Shown one piece after another: positions 1 to 8,077 of a DNA stretch of 22,465 bases. Made by a program: the position numbers and the translations under genes. The notes beneath the pieces are model-generated. The model was not told the DNA's origin. It worked only from the letters and a program-made list of their open reading frames with translations, and did no database searches. Numbering within the stretch: position 1 is the stretch's first letter; the number at the start of each line of letters is the position of its first letter. Source of the stretch: Serpens sp035306625 (lineage in GTDB: Bacteria > Pseudomonadota > Gammaproteobacteria > Pseudomonadales > Pseudomonadaceae); contig DATGNS010000155.1 of NCBI GenBank assembly GCA_035306625.1, positions 1-22,465 on the forward strand. The letters run 5' to 3'.

Positions 1-1
1 C

Positions 2-328
2 CGCTCCCTCAAGGCCCTGGCCAAGGAGTTCAACTGCCCGGTGGTGGCGCTGTCGCAGCTCAACCGCTCGCTGGAACAGCGCCCCAACAAGCGCCCGGTC
101 AACTCCGACCTGCGCGAATCCGGGGCCATCGAGCAGGACGCGGACATCATCATGTTCGTGTACCGCGACGAGGTGTATCACCCGGAGACCGAGCACAAGG
201 GCATCGCCGAAATCATCATCGGCAAGCAGCGTAACGGCCCCATCGGCACCGTGCGCCTGGCCTTCCTGGGCCGCTACTCGCGCTTCGAGAACCTGGCTCC
301 GGGCAGCTACCAGTTCGACGAGGAATGA
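2..328 (+). CDS. dnaB: Replicative DNA helicase DnaB, C-terminal part (5' end outside window)
   Basis: The reading frame is open from base 2 to the TGA at 326-328 and gives the last 108 residues of DnaB, the hexameric replicative helicase that unwinds DNA ahead of the replication fork. Visible conserved blocks are VVALSQLNRSLEQR, the SDLRESGAIEQDAD block of the RecA-like ATPase core, and KQRNGPIGT near the C terminus, which in the family carries the arginine that contacts ATP of the neighbouring subunit. The C terminus (SYQFDEE) looks complete. The gene is followed after 105 bp by alr on the same strand, an arrangement that I recall from P. aeruginosa. Only the start is missing, because the window cuts the gene. 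Identification is secure. Confidence 0.97.
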   Translation, partial: RSLKALAKEFNCPVVALSQLNRSLEQRPNKRPVNSDLRESGAIEQDADIIMFVYRDEVYHPETEHKGIAEIIIGKQRNGPIGTVRLAFLGRYSRFENLAPGSYQFDEE

Positions 329-433
329 GCCTCTGACGGGGCCCGCCGGGATGCGCGCCGTCTGGCCGCTTGCGACCCCGCCGTCGAGGAGTAAGCTGTT
401 TCACATTTCCGTTCCCTTGCACAGGATTCCCGC

Positions 434-1510
434 ATGCGTCCCCTAGTCGCCACGGTCGATCTGGCCGCCATCCGTCACAACTACGCCCTCGCCAAGCGCT
501 GCGCGCCGGGTCGACAGGCCCTGGCGGTGGTCAAGGCCGATGCCTACGGGCACGGCGCGGCAGTGGTGGTGACCGCGCTGGCCGACGAGGCCGACGGCTT
601 CGCCGTATGCTGCGTGGAGGAGGCCCGCGTGGTGCGCGCCAACGCGCCAAAGGCGCGCATCCTGCTGCTGGAAGGCTGCTTCGACGAAGAGGACTGGCGC
701 ACCGCCCTGGCCCTCGACCTGGACGTGGCGGTACAGGGCCCGGAGCAGGCCGAGCGCCTGCTGATGCTGCAGGGCGAGCGAGCGCTGAACGTCTGGCTCA
801 AGCTGGACTCCGGCATGCACCGTCTGGGCTTCACGCCCGACGAGATCCGCCGCTGGGCCGAGCGTCTGCGTGCCGCGCCCCAGGTGGCGGAGGTCAACCT
901 GCTCAGCCACCTGGCCTGCGCCGACGAGCAGGGCCAGGAACTCACCGGCCTGCAGCTGGAGTGCTACGGCGAGCTGCAGGATGTGCCGTTCGACCAGCGC
1001 AGCCTGGCCAACTCCGCCGCGGTGCTCACCTGCGCCCCGGCCCACATGGACTGGATCCGCCCCGGCATCATGCTCTACGGCGCCTCGCCGTTCGCCGACC
1101 GGAGTGCCGTGGAGCTGGGCCTGAAACCGGCCATGACCCTGACCGCGCAGATCATTGCCCTGCGCGAGGTGCCGGTCGGCGAGGGCGTCGGCTACGGCGC
1201 CACCTGGGTGGCCGAGCGCCCATCGCGTATCGCCACGGTCAGCTGCGGCTACGCCGACGGCTACCCGCGCCATGCGCCGTCCGGCACGCCGGTGGCGGTG
1301 CGCGGCCGACGCGTGCCGCTGGTCGGTCGGGTGTCCATGGACATGCTGGCCATCGATGTCACCGACCTGCCCGAGGCCCGGATCGGCGACGCGGTGGAGC
1401 TATGGGGCGCTCAGGTACCGGTCGACGAGGTGGCCCGGGCCGCCGGCACCATCGGCTACGAGCTGCTGAGCAAGGTCACCGCCCGGGTGCGCCGCGAGTA
1501 CCGGCCGTAG
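434..1510 (+). CDS. alr: Alanine racemase (PLP-dependent)
   Basis: A 358-residue fold-type III PLP enzyme that interconverts L- and D-alanine in the cytoplasm and supplies D-alanine for peptidoglycan. The PLP-binding lysine is K34 in VVKADAYGHG, and the second catalytic residue is the tyrosine at about 254 in GYGATW; the PLP-phosphate region RPGIMLYG is also present. The length fits the Alr/DadX family. The ATG at 434 has an AGGA element about 8 bases upstream. The gene stands directly behind dnaB, which favours the biosynthetic Alr over the catabolic DadX (DadX normally sits beside dadA). It may be cotranscribed with dnaB, because no convincing terminator is seen in the 105-bp gap. Confidence 0.95.
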   Translation: MRPLVATVDLAAIRHNYALAKRCAPGRQALAVVKADAYGHGAAVVVTALADEADGFAVCCVEEARVVRANAPKARILLLEGCFDEEDWRTALALDLDVAVQGPEQAERLLMLQGERALNVWLKLDSGMHRLGFTPDEIRRWAERLRAAPQVAEVNLLSHLACADEQGQELTGLQLECYGELQDVPFDQRSLANSAAVLTCAPAHMDWIRPGIMLYGASPFADRSAVELGLKPAMTLTAQIIALREVPVGEGVGYGATWVAERPSRIATVSCGYADGYPRHAPSGTPVAVRGRRVPLVGRVSMDMLAIDVTDLPEARIGDAVELWGAQVPVDEVARAAGTIGYELLSKVTARVRREYRP

Positions 1511-1539
1511 CCCGGCCCCGCGAAAAACCTGTGCCACCC

Positions 1540-1610
1540 GTAGGAGCGGCTTCACCGCGAGCTTTTGAATGGTCGCCCAAGAAAGCATCGCGGCTGAAGC
1601 CGCTCCGACA
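1540..1610. repeat. REP doublet (REPIN), GTAGGAGCGGCTTCA family
   Basis: Two inverted copies of the common Pseudomonas REP sequence face each other: GTAGGAGCGGCTTCACCGCGA at 1540-1560 (shown from its second base in published consensus as TAGGAGCGGCTTC) and its inverse TCGCGGCTGAAGCCGCTCC at 1588-1606. The left copy lacks one G of the usual CTTCAGCCGCGA form. Such doublets are mobilised by RAYT transposases; none is encoded here. It lies between alr and ygiQ and could slow 3' exonucleases on the alr transcript. Confidence 0.85.
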
Positions 1611-1652
1611 GAACAAAACCCGACCCTGCCTGTCGGACTTGTTCACTTTTTG

Positions 1653-1661
1653 TGCTATATT
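1653..1661 (+). promoter_or_regulatory. Extended -10 promoter for ygiQ
   Basis: TGCTATATT matches the extended -10 form TGnTATAAT (five of six in the hexamer, 1656-1661). No good -35 is found at 17 bases, which is normal for extended -10 promoters. The predicted start of transcription is near 1668, leaving a short leader before the ATG at 1694. This also argues against the GTG at 1652 as the start codon. Confidence 0.5.
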
Positions 1662-1693
1662 CCGCGCCCTTTTCGCATTGCCCTGGTTTCGCC

Positions 1694-3967
<2,274 letters not shown>

Positions 3968-4017
3968 GCCGTAGGACGGGGCGTCAGGGTTTCCCGGTTG
4001 CTTTGACTGGCCGATCG

Positions 4018-4103
4018 GTAGGGCGGTCGGCGCTTTTTCCGGCCGCCTCGGGTGCGCACCGGATCTCTGTCCGGCGGCCAAGACGTTGTCTTGACCGCCC
4101 TAC
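4018..4103. repeat. REP doublet (REPIN), GTAGGGCGGTC family
   Basis: Two inverted copies begin with GTAGGGCGGTC (4018-4028 on plus; 4103-4093 on minus). Each folds into its own hairpin: GGCGGTCGG pairs with CCGGCCGCC (4022-4030 with 4039-4047), and GGCGGCCAAGAC pairs with GTCTTGACCGCC (4073-4084 with 4088-4099). In both, the same stem position is a T/G mismatch that forms a wobble pair. The rest of the 3968-4175 gap shows no gene. Confidence 0.75.
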
Positions 4104-4175
4104 GGCCAGTGCGCCAACCACAGCCTCCGTGCATGGCCGTGATCTGGCGGCCGGTACTCCCCGCAAGCGCCGTCT

Positions 4176-5177
4176 TCACTCCACCTGGAACCTGACCATC
4201 CCGATCAGCTGGCCCGCCTCGGTCACCACCTGCACCTGCCACTTGCCGCGCGGGTCGGGCGGGAAGTTGCGCTTGTGGGTCCAGGCCCGGTAGCCGGCTT
4301 CACGACCGCCCTGGATCGACAGGGTGATGCGGTCCACTTCCTTGCCGTTAAGGCGCCACACATGCTGGATGCGCTCGGACAGCCCCCGTGGCGCGTTGAT
4401 CGCCGTATAGGCGTACAACCCCTCGGCGGTCAGGCGCTCCCGGCTGACCCGGCGCAGCCGCTCGGCCGGCGCCCGTTCCCGCACCTCATGACTGATGGCC
4501 ACCTCGGTCAGCCACAGGGTGGCCGGCGGCACCCACAGGCGCGCCAGCCAGCCGGCGCCGGCCAGTACCGCCAGCAGCAGGGGTGCCAGCAGCCAGCGTC
4601 GCCAGCCGGGACCGGTGAGCACCGCCAGGCTGGGAATGGCCAGCAGCAGCGCCACGCCGAGCGCCCAGCGATAGCTCTGCACCGTGTCCAGCTGCAGGAT
4701 GATCGGCAGGGCGGTGAGCAGCACGGCGAACAGCGTCAGGCTGTGGAAGGCCAGGTACAGCCAGCGGCGCGGCGCCAGTGCCCGGTAGTAGATCGGATCG
4801 AGGATCGACACCAGCGCGGCCAGGCCGAGCAGGCCGCTGAAGGCGGCCTGGCCGGTGTTCCAGCTGGTGGTGATGTAGAAGAACGGCAGGATGAAGAACA
4901 GGCTTTCCTGGTGGATCATCTGCGTCGCGTAGTGCAGCAGCGGCGGCGGCAGGCGCAGGCCGAAGCGCCGCTCCAGCCAGTTGTGCAGGGAGTGCCCCAG
5001 CGCCAGCCACAGCCAGCTGACCAGCATCACCGCGGCGATCACCTTGGCCAGGCCGGCCTGACGGTCGACCAGCAGGAAGCTGGCCAGTCCGGAGACGAAG
5101 CCGAACAGGGCGACCAGTCCGGGGTAGCGCTTGAGAAAGGCGGTCACCCGCTCGATCAGCGGGTGCAGGGTATCCAT
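4176..5177 (-). CDS. DUF5924 / DUF2914 inner-membrane protein
   Basis: A protein of about 333 residues with an N-terminal membrane domain and a soluble C-terminal domain. About seven hydrophobic segments are visible, among them GLVALFGFVSGLASFLLV near the start, SLFFILPFFYITTSW, and WLLAPLLLAVLAGAGWLARL before residue 215. The last 120 residues (HVWRLNGKEVDRI, then GGREAGYRAWTHKR, GKWQVQVVTEAGQLIG) match the DUF2914 domain as I remember it, probably a beta-rich domain exposed to the periplasm. Function is unknown. The start is uncertain: GTG 5198, ATG 5189 and ATG 5177 are all in frame and none has a clear ribosome binding site; 5177 puts the first helix at the usual distance. It is transcribed away from azurin. 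Confidence 0.75.
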   Translation of the reverse strand: MDTLHPLIERVTAFLKRYPGLVALFGFVSGLASFLLVDRQAGLAKVIAAVMLVSWLWLALGHSLHNWLERRFGLRLPPPLLHYATQMIHQESLFFILPFFYITTSWNTGQAAFSGLLGLAALVSILDPIYYRALAPRRWLYLAFHSLTLFAVLLTALPIILQLDTVQSYRWALGVALLLAIPSLAVLTGPGWRRWLLAPLLLAVLAGAGWLARLWVPPATLWLTEVAISHEVRERAPAERLRRVSRERLTAEGLYAYTAINAPRGLSERIQHVWRLNGKEVDRITLSIQGGREAGYRAWTHKRNFPPDPRGKWQVQVVTEAGQLIGMVRFQVE

Positions 5178-5240
5178 CCAGCGGGGCATGCGGCACACGA
5201 AGCGAAGGCGATGGCCGGATGGCCACCGTGCCGACTAGGA

Positions 5241-5255
5241 CCGCCGGAAGGGCGG
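5241..5255 (-). other. Small GC hairpin after the microprotein ORF
   Basis: CCGCC and GGCGG flank a five-base loop just past the stop of the 23-codon ORF. There is no T run on the minus strand after it, so it is at best a weak terminator or an RNA-stabilising hairpin. Confidence 0.25.
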
Positions 5256-5272
5256 AAAGGTTGCGGGACGGG

Positions 5273-5344
5273 TTACAGGGCCTGGCCGCAGGAGGCCGAG
5301 GCGTAGGTGGCCAGCAGATTGCGCAGCAGTTCTTCGAAACCCAT
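5273..5344 (-). CDS. Candidate 23-residue microprotein, unrecognised
   Basis: An ATG at 5344 opens a 23-codon frame that ends in TAA at 5275-5273. The peptide starts MGFEELLRNLL, continues ATY and ends ASASCGQAL. The ATG is preceded on the minus strand by AAGGA at a spacing of seven bases, a better ribosome binding site than that of several full genes here. Residues 3-14 would form a short amphipathic helix; there is one cysteine near the C terminus. The ORF lies between azurin (divergent) and the DUF5924 gene (same strand, 95 bp downstream of its stop), so it might be the first cistron of that transcript. I do not recognise the sequence, and a chance ORF cannot be excluded. Confidence 0.4.
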   Translation of the reverse strand: MGFEELLRNLLATYASASCGQAL

Positions 5345-5504
5345 GGTGATGTCCTTCGTTGGTTGACGCCTGCCATCCTAAGGCGTCCCGGTGGCCATGG
5401 CTCGTTGATCCTGTACATGGCGCCGATAGCCCTGTCGTGGTCGTGGAACCTTGCCCGGAGCCGTGCGTCTACCGCTCCAGCCACTCGCTGACTGGAGAAT
5501 GCTC

Positions 5505-5954
5505 ATGTTCCGTCGACTCGCCCTGGTCGCCTTGCTGTCCCTGCCTGCCGCACCCCTGTGGGCCGCCGAGTGCAGTGTGGACATCGAAGCCACCGACCAG
5601 ATGACCTACAGCACCAACGCCATCGAAATCAGCCGCAGCTGCGAGCAGTTCACCGTCAACCTCAAGCACACCGGTCAGCTGCCCAAGAACGTCATGGGGC
5701 ACAACTGGGTGCTGACCACCCAGGAGGACATGACGCCGACGGCCAACGAGGGGGCGGCGGCGGGGCCGGAGAACGACTATCTCAAGCCCGACGACTCTCG
5801 CATCCTGGCGCACACCGCCCTCATCGGGGGTGGCGAGGACACCTCGGTGACCTTCGATGTCACCGCCTTGCAGGCCGACCAGCAGTACATGTTCTTCTGC
5901 TCGTTCCCGGGTCATGCGGCGCTGATGAAGGGCACCGTGACGCTGGTGGAGTGA
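5505..5954 (+). CDS. azu: Azurin, periplasmic blue copper protein
   Basis: A 149-residue precursor of azurin, a type 1 copper electron carrier of the periplasm that exchanges electrons with c-type cytochromes. A signal peptide of about 20 residues (MFRRLALVALLSLPAAPLWA) is followed by mature AECSVDIEATDQ. In mature numbering every key residue falls in its classical place: disulfide C3-C26, copper ligands G45-H46 (VMGHNW) and C112, H117 and M121 in the loop CSFPGHAALMKG. The ATG at 5505 has GGAG seven bases upstream; the nearer ATG at 5499 touches that element and is less suitable. The gene is single and divergent from the DUF5924 unit. P. aeruginosa azurin is controlled by ANR and RpoS; here only an ANR half-site (TTGAT at 5405-5409) is visible. 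Confidence 0.97.
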   Translation: MFRRLALVALLSLPAAPLWAAECSVDIEATDQMTYSTNAIEISRSCEQFTVNLKHTGQLPKNVMGHNWVLTTQEDMTPTANEGAAAGPENDYLKPDDSRILAHTALIGGGEDTSVTFDVTALQADQQYMFFCSFPGHAALMKGTVTLVE

Positions 5955-6128
5955 GGTGACGGGAAGTCGACGGCATGTGAATAACTTGACGAGTTTCGGT
6001 GCGCTGGGCGTTCCAGACCGAGGATTGGCGCCTCGAACGGATTCTTGACGCTCGAAAAAATCTCGTATTTACAATTGCTTGCGACTATGCCTCGGCAGAC
6101 CTGGGCGCGCCGGGTTGTCCCCGAAAAC

Positions 6129-6137
6129 TGTGGATAA
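6129..6137 (-). promoter_or_regulatory. Consensus DnaA box
   Basis: TGTGGATAA on plus is the exact complement of the strong DnaA box TTATCCACA. A weaker relative (TGTGGGCGA) follows 12 bases later. An AT-rich patch lies 50-75 bases to the left. dnaA, gyrB or rpmH are not nearby, so this is not the chromosomal origin. Confidence 0.5.
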
Positions 6138-6179
6138 CTCTGTGGGCGAAGGGCGCGGGAAGCGGGCCGGCGCGGCCTG

Positions 6180-6206
6180 CGTTCGAACGGTGAAATACTG
6201 ATCAGT
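6180..6206. promoter_or_regulatory. Two adjacent 10-bp palindromes, possible operator
   Basis: CGTTCGAACG (6180-6189) and ACTGATCAGT (6197-6206) are perfect palindromes separated by seven bases. The second resembles half-sites of operators bound by TetR-type proteins (GACTGATCAGTC forms). Which gene they would control is unclear, since no start codon follows closely. Confidence 0.3.
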
Positions 6207-6225
6207 CAGAAAAGGGAGAGGGGCA

Positions 6226-6261
6226 GTCAGCCCGCCGGGCGGATGGGGTCGGCGGGCTGAC
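6226..6261 (-). terminator. 12-bp inverted repeat, likely terminator of the TetR transcript or a small RNA
   Basis: GTCAGCCCGCCG (6226-6237) and CGGCGGGCTGAC (6250-6261) pair perfectly around a 12-base loop. On the minus strand the stem is followed by TGCCCCTCTCCCTTTTC, pyrimidine-rich but not a proper U tract. It lies about 70 bases beyond the TetR stop codon, so its most likely role is ending that transcript. Confidence 0.45.
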
Positions 6262-6318
6262 CGCGGATGCCAGTTCCATGGCACGCGCCATCATTGTGCC
6301 ATATCGAGATCCATTACC

Positions 6319-6332
6319 TTGATCTGGATCAG
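6319..6332. promoter_or_regulatory. ANR/DNR (FNR-type) box
   Basis: TTGATCTGGATCAG matches the FNR/ANR consensus TTGAT-N4-ATCAA at nine of ten positions. It overlaps the stop codon of the TetR gene. On the minus strand CACAAT (6293-6298) lies 20 bases beyond the box, close to the distance at which class II FNR-type sites sit from the -10. No comparable -10 is seen on the plus strand. Confidence 0.4.
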
Positions 6333-6994
6333 GACAAGCTCATTTGCGCCGTGCTCCGGGCGGTGGCTTCGCCGCGACCGAGCCCGTGCCAGTGCTTGCC
6401 ACCGATCATGATGAAGCGCAGTTGCTGAGTGATCTTTGCCTGCGGCTGCAGGTGTTCCGGCAGGCTCTCGGCCGGCGGGTCGATGAGTTCGGGCAGGGTG
6501 GCGAACACCGTCTTCACCACCAGGTCTGCGACCAGGTCGATGGCTCGCTCATCCAGATGGGGCATGCGGTTCATCAGCTTGAGGTCGGCGGCCAGGTCGT
6601 CGGTGATGCGCTGGCGCAGCGCGCCAATGGCCTGACGAACCGCCAGTGAGCCGCCGTATTGCTCACGGGCCAGGAACAGGAACTGGCCACGATTGGCGCT
6701 GACTGCATCGAGGAAGATGCGCGTGCTGGCCTCGATCATCCCGCGCTGCTCGAATTCGTGGCGGCGCACTTCTCGCAGGGTGGCGCGAAAGGTCTCGTCC
6801 ACCTCTTCCACCAGGGCCAGGCCCAGGGCCTCCATGTCGCTGAAGTGCCGGTAGAAGCCGGTGGGCACGATGCCGGCGTGGCGGGTCACCTCACGCAGGC
6901 TCAGGCTGCCGAAGCCGCGCCCCGTTTCCATCAGCTGGCGGGCCGCCTCCATCAGGGCCTGGCGGGTCTGCTGTTTCTGTTCGGCACGGGTCAT
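6329..6994 (-). CDS. TetR-family repressor, DesT/FabR-like
   Basis: A 221-residue regulator. The helix-turn-helix region SLSLREVTRHAGIVPTGFYR followed by HFSDMEALGLALV is close to that of FabR of E. coli and DesT of P. aeruginosa, which sense long-chain acyl-CoA and repress unsaturated fatty acid genes. The C-terminal ligand domain also resembles DesT (FLFLAREQYGG, and a C-terminal RFIMIGGKHWHGLG). ATG 6994 follows AGGAAG at a suitable distance; the 14 extra residues of the frame upstream overlap a promoter-like TGCTAGAGT. No desaturase gene is adjacent, so its target is not evident from position. The divergent AEC permease is one candidate, but DesT-type targets elsewhere are equally possible. 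Confidence 0.82.
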   Translation of the reverse strand: MTRAEQKQQTRQALMEAARQLMETGRGFGSLSLREVTRHAGIVPTGFYRHFSDMEALGLALVEEVDETFRATLREVRRHEFEQRGMIEASTRIFLDAVSANRGQFLFLAREQYGGSLAVRQAIGALRQRITDDLAADLKLMNRMPHLDERAIDLVADLVVKTVFATLPELIDPPAESLPEHLQPQAKITQQLRFIMIGGKHWHGLGRGEATARSTAQMSLS

Positions 6995-7026
6995 CGGGGC
7001 TTCTTCCTGAAATTCGGCAGGGCTGC

Positions 7027-7035
7027 ACTCTAGCA
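7027..7035 (-). promoter_or_regulatory. Extended -10 promoter for the TetR gene
   Basis: Read on the minus strand, TGCTAGAGT has the TG of an extended -10 and four of six bases of the hexamer. It lies 33 bases upstream of the chosen ATG, which fits a short leader. Confidence 0.35.
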
Positions 7036-7147
7036 AAACGCCCGAGCCGCGTGGACCGTTGGCAATGTGAATGGCTTATCCCTTGCATGAGGCGGCGCCG
7101 ATCTGCGGGCCTGTCAGAGGCCCGGCATTCGGATAAAGGGAAAGACG

Positions 7148-8044
7148 ATGGCGACGGTGCAGGCGATTCTGCCGATTTTCTTGTTGATACTGCTTGGCTA
7201 CTGGATCGGGCGCCGCCAATGGCTGACTCAGACCGCCGGCGATGGACTGGCGGCGCTGACCTTCCGGCTGTTCATGCCGCTGGTGCTGTTCACCGGCATT
7301 GCCCGGGCCGATCTGGCCCAGGGACTGTCGCCCGCCCTGCTGCTGGCCTATTTCCTGCCCGCCCTGGCGCTGTTCGCCCTGGTCAGCCTGCTGGCGCACC
7401 GGCGCCTGGGGCGCGCCTCGCCCCTGGGCCTGGTAGCGGCCTACTCCAACAACGTGCTGATCGGCATTCCCCTGGTGGCGGCCGTGCTGGGGCAGGCGAG
7501 CATGGTCTACGTGTTCGCCATCCTGGTGTTCCACAGCCTGCTGCTGTTCAGCCTGCAGACCTGCTACGCGGCGTTCGGTACCGGGGAGCGGGTGCGGCCG
7601 GGCAGTCTGCTGGGCAATCTGGCCAACCCGCTGATCGTCGGCCTGTTGCTGGGTGCGCTGCTGAATGTGTCCGGGCTGGCGCTGCCGGAGCCCCTGTGGC
7701 GGATGGTCGACTGGCTGGCCGGGGCCGGCCTGCCCTGCGCCCTGCTGGTGTTGGGACTGAACCTGTCACGCTTCCGGCTGATGCCCGACCCCGCGTCCTG
7801 GGCGCTCACCCTGGCCAAGCTGGCGGCCATGCCGGCCCTGGTATATCTGCTGTCCGGCGTCCTCGGGCTTCCGGATGCCGCGCGCGCTGTGCTGGTGGTT
7901 CTGGCGGCCTGCCCGAGCGGGGTCAACGTGCTGGGCTTCGTGCGTACCCCCGACGACAGCCGCACGGTGAGTGCCACGGTGTTTCTCTCCACCCTGCTGG
8001 CGGCCGTCGGCCTGCCGCTGTGGCTGACCCTGCTGAACCTGTGA
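7148..8044 (+). CDS. AEC-family transporter (auxin efflux carrier superfamily)
   Basis: A 298-residue integral membrane protein of the bile/arsenite/riboflavin-AEC type. Hydrophobic segments run through the whole length: QAILPIFLLILLGYWIG at the start, ALLLAYFLPALALFALVSLL, MVYVFAILVFHSLLLFSL, and a final VFLSTLLAAVGLPLWLTLL; about eight to ten helices in two repeats are expected. Typical family features are the N-terminal ILLGYWIGRR, AAYSNNVLIGIPL in the first half and the CPSGVNVLGF motif in the second. Relatives move small carboxylates such as malate or malonate, but the substrate cannot be read from sequence. ATG 7148 is preceded by AAAGGGAAAG. It is divergent from the TetR gene and 33 bp ahead of the lipase gene. 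Confidence 0.9.
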   Translation: MATVQAILPIFLLILLGYWIGRRQWLTQTAGDGLAALTFRLFMPLVLFTGIARADLAQGLSPALLLAYFLPALALFALVSLLAHRRLGRASPLGLVAAYSNNVLIGIPLVAAVLGQASMVYVFAILVFHSLLLFSLQTCYAAFGTGERVRPGSLLGNLANPLIVGLLLGALLNVSGLALPEPLWRMVDWLAGAGLPCALLVLGLNLSRFRLMPDPASWALTLAKLAAMPALVYLLSGVLGLPDAARAVLVVLAACPSGVNVLGFVRTPDDSRTVSATVFLSTLLAAVGLPLWLTLLNL

Positions 8045-8049
8045 TACAC

Positions 8050-8072
8050 CCTCCGTTGTGCTGCGACGGAGG
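8050..8072 (+). promoter_or_regulatory. Hairpin covering the lipase ribosome binding site
   Basis: CCTCCGT (8050-8056) pairs perfectly with ACGGAGG (8066-8072) across a nine-base loop. The right arm contains GGAGG (8068-8072), the Shine-Dalgarno element five bases before the ATG at 8078. In mRNA the stem would hide that element. There is no T run, so it is not an intrinsic terminator for the upstream permease gene. Confidence 0.5.
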
Positions 8073-8077
8073 CTGCC

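Larger units (their letters stand above)
5955..6328. other. 374-base gap between azurin and the TetR gene: no protein gene, several DNA signals
   Basis: No convincing protein gene is seen. The stretch holds an AT-rich patch (about 6055-6080), a possible plus-strand promoter (TTGACG at 6045-6050 with TACAAT at 6070-6075, spacing a long 19), a perfect DnaA box, the palindromes CGTTCGAACG (6180-6189) and ACTGATCAGT (6197-6206), a 12-bp inverted repeat and, at its right edge, an ANR-like box. This is dense for a gap between two ordinary genes. Confidence 0.6.

Noticed and set aside
3971..3983. GTAGGACGGGGCG as a further REP copy
   Set aside because: It shares only the first five bases with the GTAGGGCGGTC family and has no matching hairpin arm.
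5405..5418. TTGATCCTGTACAT upstream of azurin as an ANR box
   Set aside because: Only the left half matches; the right half is TACAT rather than ATCAA, and no -10 follows at the right distance. ANR control of azurin is known in P. aeruginosa, but this site does not support it here.
5999..6193. 64-codon frame in the azurin-TetR gap
   Set aside because: No ribosome binding site, no recognisable sequence, and it runs through the DnaA box and AT-rich patch.
7107..7123. GGGCC/GGCCC hairpin before the AEC gene
   Set aside because: A five-base GC stem is expected by chance at this base composition and has no clear role.
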